NCBI GenBank assembly: GCA_025363495.1
Contig: JANYDR010000111.1
Coordinates: forward strand, 1-19,084
Source: Cyclobacteriaceae bacterium
Lineage (GTDB): Bacteria > Bacteroidota > Bacteroidia > Cytophagales > Cyclobacteriaceae
Direction of reading: 5' to 3'
Length of the DNA: 19,084 nt
Shown: piece after piece, positions 13,371-19,084 of the stretch
Position numbering within the stretch: the first letter of the stretch is position 1
Layout of the letters: the number at the start of each line of letters is the position of its first letter
Position numbers and translations under genes: made by a program
The notes under the pieces: generated by a model
What the model was told of the DNA's origin: nothing
Database searches by the model: none
What the model saw: the letters and a program-made list of their open reading frames with translations, nothing else

Positions 13371-15014
13371 TTATTTCAGTTGAAAGTCAGGTGTCATTGA
13401 AAGTAAGGCGATGAGATTGCTGACCCGTCCTTCAAATTGATTGTCAGGAATAGGTTCATCGTTCTTTTTTCCATTCGCGACATAGGTTGCCATGGAAGCA
13501 AGAAACTCGGGCGATTTATTCTTCTGAAGGATTCGCTTTGTCCAGAATTCAGAAACCTGGGTCGGTGTTTTTAGATCACCAGGTGTAATCGACCGGAATG
13601 TGTAGTTGGTTAATTTATTTTGTTTGTTAACCACCAGATTGACGGCAGTGTTCCACCGCGCCAACATCGTATTGGAGCTCAGCCAATATTCAGATTTATC
13701 CGGATGCCCCGTTGGCGTAGGCCATTGATAATGGAAGTATCCCATTTGAGAAAGCTGTCCTGTTAAGCTGCTGTTAGGAGTAAAATCCGCAGAGGTTGTT
13801 CGCAATAAAGAAGCAATCAATTCAAACGGCCTCTTGACTTTCTGACCCCATGAGCTTGTCATTTCTTTTGAGAGCAAAATGAAACGCAACACTAGCCTGA
13901 TTTGATCCGGGCTCTTTTGATATTTAGTCCAGACAGCAACAGCAGCATTTACAACTGAGACAGGTGGATTATCAGATATAAATCTTTTGCAAAGTTTTTG
14001 ACAAACATGTTTGGCTGTAGCGGGATGATATGCTACGAGATCAAGCACTTTTAATCCATCTGCCAATGGTGGTTGATTGGGATCGAACTCAACACCTAAT
14101 ACACGTTTCTGATAGTTGTCATGCCATCCATCGTAGTAATAGAAACTTCCGGTGTTAGGTAGCGTGTCTCCTTTGCTTAATCCCGATCCATCAGCAATAG
14201 TCCATCCTGTAAAAGATCTGGCTGCTTCATATACATCTTCATCGATGTAACCGATCGGTTTTCCATTCAATGCGCCAGGCACCTCTCTCCAACGGTTATA
14301 TAAGTTGTTGTAATAATGATCCGAACCAAGCGTATGTAATTCAAAAAGCTCCCGGGCAAAATTTTCATTGGCCGGACTAGCCTTACTGGAAAAATTATCT
14401 AGGTAATACTGTATGGCAGTGCTCTTCGCTACATCCTCCAGAAACGCTCTGAAATTTCCAAAGCAATTTTTTCTTATTACATCGCGATCATAAATAGGAA
14501 ACGTTGAAGATATTTTCGTTTCGGAATAAGCATTCACATTAAAGTGGTTGTGCCAGAATTCCACCATGACCTCACGCAACTGCCATTTGCTGTACACAGC
14601 TCTTACCCATGATGCCACGCGAACTTCTTCGACGGGCCTAACGCGTTCCTGGTTTGCCATTGGAGTTTTGAAGTCCGTCAGCGGCCAGAGTTTATCAATA
14701 GTTGCACTCAGATAAGTCAATGGACGATCTTCGTCCATTGCCGGGTATTTATCAACACTTTCATCATACTTAATATGAAGCATGAGTGAGCCAAGTCGTG
14801 TATTCACAGCTTCGTCGTCAGAGTCATTTGGATTAAGCTGCTCATCGATATATGCAGTCAGTCCTTTATTTTTTACCGCTTCAATATTTTCTGTGGTAGC
14901 GCCATAGCTGATGCGATTGAGCGCAACAATATGGACCTCCGGCGCTTTCAGTTCTTCGGCAAAATCAGGAAAGTCAAATAAGAGCGTACTAAGAAAGTTT
15001 TTTCGCGTGTGCAT
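13371..15014 (-). CDS. DUF1800 protein
   Basis: A 547-residue member of the DUF1800 family, whose function is unknown. The recognisable blocks are ALNRISYGAT (31-40), FWHNHFNV (153-160), NENFARELFELHTLG (216-230), EAARSFTGWTI, and a histidine-rich YHPATAKHVCQKLCKRFI segment. No classical signal peptide is visible: the N-terminus MHTRKNFLSTLLFDF is only mildly hydrophobic, so how it reaches the compartment of its exported DUF1501 partner is unclear. It is the first gene of the two-gene unit, with a 1-base gap to DUF1501. The 255-base gap upstream holds word repeats and an AT-rich stretch; no clear promoter was recognised. Confidence 0.93.
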   Translation of the reverse strand: MHTRKNFLSTLLFDFPDFAEELKAPEVHIVALNRISYGATTENIEAVKNKGLTAYIDEQLNPNDSDDEAVNTRLGSLMLHIKYDESVDKYPAMDEDRPLTYLSATIDKLWPLTDFKTPMANQERVRPVEEVRVASWVRAVYSKWQLREVMVEFWHNHFNVNAYSETKISSTFPIYDRDVIRKNCFGNFRAFLEDVAKSTAIQYYLDNFSSKASPANENFARELFELHTLGSDHYYNNLYNRWREVPGALNGKPIGYIDEDVYEAARSFTGWTIADGSGLSKGDTLPNTGSFYYYDGWHDNYQKRVLGVEFDPNQPPLADGLKVLDLVAYHPATAKHVCQKLCKRFISDNPPVSVVNAAVAVWTKYQKSPDQIRLVLRFILLSKEMTSSWGQKVKRPFELIASLLRTTSADFTPNSSLTGQLSQMGYFHYQWPTPTGHPDKSEYWLSSNTMLARWNTAVNLVVNKQNKLTNYTFRSITPGDLKTPTQVSEFWTKRILQKNKSPEFLASMATYVANGKKNDEPIPDNQFEGRVSNLIALLSMTPDFQLK

Positions 15015-15168
15015 GCAGAAATGGTTATATCCGGGGTATTGAACGAACGGGTAAGTAACTGTAAAAATTGTGCCACAAAAAAGAAAATGAGGAATTAAAA
15101 ATGAAAGAATGAAGGAATGTTGCTACGAGATTTACGTAGTGTTATTACCAAAAGAAGTTTCAATAATG

Positions 15169-15202
15169 ATCCGATGTAATTTGTGCTATCGGTGGGAAAT
15201 GC
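15169..15202 (+). repeat. Degenerate ATCYGTG word copy
   Basis: An ATCCGATGT-like unit is followed by AATTTGTGC and ATCGGTGGG, then GAAATGC. The 11 bases GTGGGAAATGC (15192-15202) are identical to 12080-12090. It is a decayed copy of the element at 11766-12091, in the gap between DUF1800 and the NlpC/P60 gene. Confidence 0.55.
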
Positions 15203-15240
15203 CTTCTAAAAAACGGATCCTATCAACCTGGGTACCGGAG

Positions 15241-15270
15241 CTTTTTACTTTCAGCTTTCTACTTTCAACT
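15241..15270 (+). repeat. CTTTCNA heptad array at the NlpC/P60 stop
   Basis: Four units in perfect 7-bp register: CTTTTTA (15241), CTTTCAG (15248), CTTTCTA (15255) and CTTTCAA (15262), then CT ending at 15270. The last base is part of the stop codon of the NlpC/P60 gene on the other strand. Confidence 0.65.
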
Positions 15271-15773
15271 CATTTATCAATCACCCTCCTCGCCAATCTA
15301 AACCTCTTCACATAATAATCAGAGTATAGGTTCGTCTCCACCACTCCAAGCGTAGTAGACGCGTGAATAAATTTAACATTGTCGTGACCCTTTACATCCG
15401 TAACAATTCCCACGTGCGTGATCTCTTTTTTCTTTTTGCCTGTTGCGAAGAACAAAAGATCGCCAGGCTGAAGGTCTTTCATTTTTACTTTTGCACCTAC
15501 GTTGGATTGCGCATCGGCCTGACGTGGTAGGGTAATATTAACAGCACTGAAAGCATTGGTGGTCAGTCCCGAGCAATCAAGCCCTGAACGGGTGGTACCG
15601 CCCCATTTGTAGGGTGTTCCAGTAAAGGTGCGGGCCTTCTGAATAACTGCGTCGACTCGTTTTTCGTGGACTTTGGCTTTGTGTGAAGCGCAGGAGACTA
15701 TTCCGGTAAAAAGGAAAAGGTAAAGACACGTTTTGTAAAAACGGATTTGCTTAACTTTGTGCTGTTTCCTCAT
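15270..15773 (-). CDS. NlpC/P60-family lipoprotein (cell-wall peptidase)
   Basis: A 167-residue papain-like peptidase predicted to cut peptidoglycan stem peptides in the periplasm. The N-terminus is a lipoprotein signal with lipidated Cys28 (GIVSC). The catalytic Cys67 is in LDCSGLTTNAF, the catalytic His120 in THVGIV, and His137 (KFIHAS) can serve as the third polar residue. GTPYKWGGT (52-60) and LQPGDLLFF (101-109) are standard blocks. There is no SH3 or LysM binding domain, so it is the minimal form. It is divergent from the FAD oxidase with only 33 bases between start codons. The stop touches a heptad array. Confidence 0.93.
   Translation of the reverse strand: MRKQHKVKQIRFYKTCLYLFLFTGIVSCASHKAKVHEKRVDAVIQKARTFTGTPYKWGGTTRSGLDCSGLTTNAFSAVNITLPRQADAQSNVGAKVKMKDLQPGDLLFFATGKKKKEITHVGIVTDVKGHDNVKFIHASTTLGVVETNLYSDYYVKRFRLARRVIDK
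15732..15759 (+). promoter_or_regulatory. Predicted promoter of the FAD-oxidase gene
   Basis: TTTG (15732-15735) and TAACTTTG (15752-15759) fit the -33 and -7 boxes with a 16-base spacer, slightly short. The site is inside the first codons of the NlpC/P60 gene. A 6-bp inverted repeat, CGTTTT (15729) against AAAACG (15738), overlaps the -33 box. Confidence 0.35.
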
Positions 15774-15790
15774 TATTTATTGAACACTAA

Positions 15791-15817
15791 CAAATTTACA
15801 AGATTCATGGGACAAGC
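15791..15817 (-). promoter_or_regulatory. Predicted promoter of the NlpC/P60 gene
   Basis: On the minus strand TAAATTTG (15798-15791) matches the -7 TAnnTTTG box, with a weak TTTA at about the expected -33 distance. This puts the transcript start near 15785 and a leader of about 10 bases. The upstream half lies within the start of the divergent FAD-oxidase gene. Confidence 0.4.
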
Positions 15818-17246
15818 TAAAGCGGTAGAGGTCCAGGAGAGCAACGTAGCAGAGGTTATAATTGACCAATTCCGGAAGATCGTCGGTGACGAATATGTTA
15901 TCGTTGACTCTATTCTTAAAGAGGATTACGGCCACGACAAGACCGAAGACTATTTTTTCATGCCTGATGTCGTGGTGAAGCCACGCACGCCTCAGGAAAT
16001 CAGTGAGCTATTGAAGATTTGCCATAGCAATAAGATCCCGGTAACCCCGAGAGGTGCCGGTACTGGTCTTAGCGGTGGTGCACTTCCAATAAAAGGCGGG
16101 CTGGTCATCTCGATGGAAAGGTTTAACAAGATTTTAAACATCGACGAATTAAATCTTCAGGCGACAGTAGAGCCAGGAGTTATTACAGAAGTATTTCAAA
16201 ACGCCGTAAAAGAAAAAGGACTCTTCTACCCTCCTGATCCTGCGAGCCGTGGATCTTGTTTCCTTGGCGGAAACCTTAACAATAATTCAGGTGGACCTAA
16301 GGCGGTGAAGTATGGCGTTACCCGCGATTATGTTATTAATATAGAAGTGGTGTTGCCTACCGGCGAGATCATCTGGACAGGTGCTAACGTAATGAAAAAC
16401 TCAACCGGCTACAATCTTACGCAACTCATGTGCGGAAGTGAGGGCACCCTGGGAATTGTTACCAAGATCGTTTTCAAGCTTCGTGGTTTTCCGCAAAAGA
16501 ACGTGTTGATGATGATTCCATTCACAACAAACGAAGAAGCATGCAATGCAATCGCGGCGATTTTTGTAGCAGGCATCAATCCTTCCGGAGTAGAATTCTT
16601 TGAACGGGAAGCGGCCGCTAAGACGTTTGAGTACTGCGAAAAAGTATTGAACAGTCCCGTCACCACAAAACTTGTAGAAGGCATGAATGCTTATCTGCTT
16701 TGCGAACTGGATGGCAACGACGAGGAAGTATTGATGCGCGACGCTGAGCGGGTAATGAATGTGGTGGAGAAATTCCAATCAGGGGAAGTTTTATTTGCTG
16801 AGAGCGCTGCCCAGAAAGAGGAACTCTGGAAAATCAGAAAAAATATCTCGCCTGCTGTGAACTGGTACACGCTCACTAAATCTGATGATGTTGTTGTACC
16901 AAGGTCAAATATGCCGAAACTGATTTCAGGCATTAAAGACATCGGCAAGCGCTACAACTTCAATACTGTTTGCTTTGGTCATTTGGGAGATGGGAATCTC
17001 CATGTAAATATCCTTCGTGAAAATATCAGTGAAGCTGACTGGGAAACAAAAATTCCTGAAGGCATTGGGGAGATATTCAAACTCACCGTTAGCCTTGGCG
17101 GGACCCTTTCCGGCGAGCATGGCATCGGTATTGCTAAACGTCCTTATATGCCAATCGCAATGAGTGAAGTGAACCTGAATTTGATGCGCGGCATAAAAAA
17201 GGTTTTTGATCCGAACGGTATTTTAAATCCGGGAAAGATATTCTGA
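15807..17246 (+). CDS. FAD-linked oxidase, GlcD/D-lactate dehydrogenase type
   Basis: A 479-residue flavoprotein of the vanillyl-alcohol oxidase fold that oxidises a 2-hydroxy acid such as glycolate or D-lactate. The FAD-binding domain carries PRGAGTGLSGGALP (81-94) and a GGNLNNNSGG block; the C-terminal FAD-oxidase domain carries HLGDGNLHVNI and SGEHGIGIAKR (435-445), the histidine being part of the substrate site. The frame is open to 15747, but those residues overlap the divergent gene and look non-coding, so the ATG at 15807 is taken. No GlcE or GlcF iron-sulfur partner lies beside it, so it may work alone or with a distant subunit. The substrate is not decided by sequence. Confidence 0.93.
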   Translation: MGQAKAVEVQESNVAEVIIDQFRKIVGDEYVIVDSILKEDYGHDKTEDYFFMPDVVVKPRTPQEISELLKICHSNKIPVTPRGAGTGLSGGALPIKGGLVISMERFNKILNIDELNLQATVEPGVITEVFQNAVKEKGLFYPPDPASRGSCFLGGNLNNNSGGPKAVKYGVTRDYVINIEVVLPTGEIIWTGANVMKNSTGYNLTQLMCGSEGTLGIVTKIVFKLRGFPQKNVLMMIPFTTNEEACNAIAAIFVAGINPSGVEFFEREAAAKTFEYCEKVLNSPVTTKLVEGMNAYLLCELDGNDEEVLMRDAERVMNVVEKFQSGEVLFAESAAQKEELWKIRKNISPAVNWYTLTKSDDVVVPRSNMPKLISGIKDIGKRYNFNTVCFGHLGDGNLHVNILRENISEADWETKIPEGIGEIFKLTVSLGGTLSGEHGIGIAKRPYMPIAMSEVNLNLMRGIKKVFDPNGILNPGKIF

Positions 17247-17290
17247 CACCGCTCACTATATTTAACCTCACTAACAATCAAAACTAACTC

Positions 17291-17998
17291 ATGAAAAATA
17301 TTTTTGCCTTCCTTTCCGTAATCATGTTGATGACAGCGTGTGGGCCAAAAAAATCAGAAACTCCCAATCAACTTACAGAACAACAAAAGGCCGATGGCTG
17401 GAAATTATTGTTTGACGGAAAGACAATGGATGGCTGGAGAGTTTTCAAAGGGAAAGAAAATGACACCTGGGAAGTGGTCGATGGTACCCTTCATTGCAAG
17501 CCGGTCACCGAAACTTCTTCGAAACGTTCTGACCTCATAACAACAGAAATGTATCAGAATTTTGAGTTATCATTTGATTGGAAAATCACCAAGGAAGGCA
17601 ATAGTGGTGTTATATATCGCGCAACGGAAGAATATGACGTACCGTATGGCAGCGGCCCTGAATATCAACTACTGGATGAGGCTAATTATCCAAAAGAGGT
17701 TCCTGTCCATTTTACAGGAGCTGATTACGACCTGTATGCACCGGAAGGAAAAAAACAAAATACCATTGGTGAATGGAATAACACGAAAATAATTGTCAAC
17801 GGAAATAAAGTTGAGCATTGGCTCAATGGAAGCAAAGTGGTTGAATATGAATTTGGTTCCGACGACTGGAAAGCGCGTGTTGCCGCTAGTAAATGGAAAG
17901 AGTTTCCAGGATATGGATTGGCACCGACCGGATATATTGATTTACAGGATCACGGACATGAATCGTCGTTTAGGAATGTGATGATTAAAGTGCTTTGA
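17291..17998 (+). CDS. DUF1080 lipoprotein (3-keto-disaccharide hydrolase family)
   Basis: A 235-residue lipoprotein with lipidated Cys17 (LMTAC) and one DUF1080 domain, a concanavalin-like beta sandwich. Members have been described as 3-keto-disaccharide hydrolases, but the substrate here is not known. Visible blocks are LLFDGKTMDGWRVFKG, SFDWKITKEGNSGVIYR, GPEYQLLDE, and GYIDLQDHGHESSFRNV at the C-terminus, the last being the most conserved. It follows the FAD oxidase after 44 bases and is closed by a strong predicted terminator; whether it has its own promoter is unclear. Confidence 0.92.
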   Translation: MKNIFAFLSVIMLMTACGPKKSETPNQLTEQQKADGWKLLFDGKTMDGWRVFKGKENDTWEVVDGTLHCKPVTETSSKRSDLITTEMYQNFELSFDWKITKEGNSGVIYRATEEYDVPYGSGPEYQLLDEANYPKEVPVHFTGADYDLYAPEGKKQNTIGEWNNTKIIVNGNKVEHWLNGSKVVEYEFGSDDWKARVAASKWKEFPGYGLAPTGYIDLQDHGHESSFRNVMIKVL

Positions 17999-18006
17999 TG
18001 GCAATT

Positions 18007-18124
18007 GGGTATAGGGCATTAGGAATTGGGCATTGGGACGCTTCGATCTCAATGCCCGGTTTTTTTAAGGGTAGACACCGATTAGATGGGAATGAGGATC
18101 ACTAAGACCTAATTCCCAATACCG
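18007..18124. repeat. Inverted pair of AATNCCC heptad arrays
   Basis: The left half has consecutive 7-bp units GGGTATA (18007), GGGCATT (18014), AGGAATT (18021) and GGGCATT (18028). The right half has the reverse complement form, AATGCCC (18051), AATTCCC (18111) and AATACCG (18118). It fills the convergent gap between DUF1080 and the aminotransferase from 8 bases after one stop to 3 bases before the other. It belongs to the same family as 10701-10798. Confidence 0.75.
18028..18066 (+). terminator. Intrinsic terminator of the DUF1080 gene
   Basis: The stem pairs 18028-18038 with 18047-18057 (eight perfect pairs GGGCATTG with CAATGCCC, then one G-U and two more pairs) around an 8-base loop. 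GG and seven T (18060-18066) follow. The stem is made from two units of the heptad array in opposite orientation. Confidence 0.75.
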
Positions 18125-18127
18125 ATT

Positions 18128-19084
18128 CTACGAACTAACATACTCCATCACCCCATCCCTTATCCTGGTAAACGTATCTACAAGTGTCTCTTGATTCTCT
18201 TCAAGTAACGTAACTCTGAATCCACTCAACTCCGAGCAAAAAGAAGAGATCGGCACCACGCAAACTCCTTTGGCTCCCAATAGGTAATAAACAAATCGCT
18301 TATCAAGCGGAATATCTTTCTCAACCCATTGCTCAACCTGTGATCTGATCCTGGGATCTGCGATCTTCATTTTCTGACCAGGCTTCAAAACATCTTTCCG
18401 AAAAATGATTGTGTTATAAAATGCTCCGAAGGTTTCGTTAAAAGTTAATTCTGGGATATCTTTTAGCATATCAGAAATCACTTTACTTCTTTTGCCAATG
18501 TTCTGGTTTGTTTCCTCCCGGTAAGATCTGAAACGAGGATCTCCCAGTATCTTCGGTATCGCGAGTTGCGGAAGTTTAGTAGAACAGACTTCAATCATCT
18601 TTGCATTATCCAACGCCATGCAATAGCGGTTGAATTCAGGATCCTTATCACGATTATAATATTCCATCCATCCGCACCGGGCGCCCGGCCATGGAAGTTC
18701 TTTGGGAATACCTTTCATTGAAATACCAGGTACCTCTTCAATTACTTCGGCCAGCGAACAGGCTTTGGCACCATTGTAAGTGATATTGATATATATCTCA
18801 TCTGCAACAATGAAAAGATCAAACTCACGAGCAATCGCGACAATTCTTTTTAGCATCTCCAGTGGATACACCATACCCGTCGGGTTATCCGGATTGATGA
18901 TAAGAATACCCGCAATGTTCGGATTGTATTTTACTTTATTGTAAAGATCATCCAGGTCAGGATACCACTTGTTATCAGGATCAAGCCGATACGTTAAGGG
19001 CTCATGATTGGCGTGCGCTGCCTCAGCACTGGAGTGAGTTGAATATGCAGGCGACGGACCTATCACTCGTCCTGTAGGTACAAT
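18128..19084 (-). CDS. Class I/II aminotransferase, partial (runs off the right edge)
   Basis: The C-terminal 318 residues of a pyridoxal-phosphate aminotransferase; the reading frame is still open at the window edge, so the N-terminus and true start are missing. IINPDNPTGMVYP, the conserved NPTG turn, and VADEIYINITY, with the Asp that contacts the cofactor nitrogen, are clear. The cofactor lysine should lie in SMKGIPKELPWPGARCGW, which replaces the usual SKxx-GxRxGW; the lysine after IP is the likely one. A GTG at 19066 is not the start, because IVPTGR before it is in frame and family-like. The amino-acid substrate is not known. It converges with DUF1080. Confidence 0.9.
   Translation of the reverse strand: MVPTGRVIGPSPAYSTHSSAEAAHANHEPLTYRLDPDNKWYPDLDDLYNKVKYNPNIAGILIINPDNPTGMVYPLEMLKRIVAIAREFDLFIVADEIYINITYNGAKACSLAEVIEEVPGISMKGIPKELPWPGARCGWMEYYNRDKDPEFNRYCMALDNAKMIEVCSTKLPQLAIPKILGDPRFRSYREETNQNIGKRSKVISDMLKDIPELTFNETFGAFYNTIIFRKDVLKPGQKMKIADPRIRSQVEQWVEKDIPLDKRFVYYLLGAKGVCVVPISSFCSELSGFRVTLLEENQETLVDTFTRIRDGVMEYVSS

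Noticed and set aside
15747..15806. Upstream start for the FAD oxidase at 15747.
   Set aside because: It overlaps the divergent NlpC/P60 gene and the predicted promoter, and adds residues not typical of the family.

Overview
The window looks like an ordinary chromosomal stretch of a member of the Bacteroidota, probably a Cytophagales-type bacterium. This is inferred from the gene content: a PadR regulator paired with a HAAS-type membrane protein, an adjacent DUF1800/DUF1501 pair, a DUF1080 lipoprotein and orphan histidine kinases. The absence of clear Shine-Dalgarno sites and the fit of several upstream regions to the TTTG / TAnnTTTG promoter pattern of this phylum agree with it. No phage, insertion sequence, CRISPR array, rRNA or tRNA was found.

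Layout. 80-969 (minus): a PadR regulator and a membrane partner, with a near-perfect operator palindrome. 1217-5982 (plus): a tight six-gene run of methionyl-tRNA formyltransferase, dihydrofolate reductase, a small membrane protein, a short-chain dehydrogenase, a TauE/SafE permease and a membrane histidine kinase. 6073-8050 (plus): MsrB and a GH32 fructan hydrolase lipoprotein. 8073-9447 (plus): a histidine kinase and response regulator pair that looks decayed. 9473-10216 (minus): CutC. 10255-10686 (plus): a small unknown secreted or membrane protein. 10794-15014 (minus): a Tat-exported glycosylasparaginase, then DUF1501 and DUF1800. 15270-15773 (minus): an NlpC/P60 lipoprotein, divergent from a GlcD-type FAD oxidase (15807-17246). 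17291-17998 (plus): DUF1080 lipoprotein. 18128 to the right edge (minus): a class I/II aminotransferase, cut by the window end.

The most unusual content lies between the genes. Many gene boundaries carry a short degenerate tandem array. The unit sequences differ (AATNCCY, TTGAAAC, CTTTCNA, GYAACCK, CTTTGCG) but most share a 7-bp period, and a second family has a roughly 9-bp unit (ATCYGTGNN). Several arrays form inverted pairs. Many sit flush against, or supply, a start or stop codon, and one forms the stem of an intrinsic terminator. They recall the heptanucleotide STRR repeats of filamentous cyanobacteria, but I cannot say from sequence alone how they arise.

The genes are mostly housekeeping (translation initiation, folate, methionine repair) and cell-envelope or exported hydrolases (GH32, glycosylasparaginase, DUF1501, NlpC/P60, DUF1080). 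No new multi-gene defence or biosynthetic system is evident; the repeat arrays and the degenerate two-component pair are the leads.
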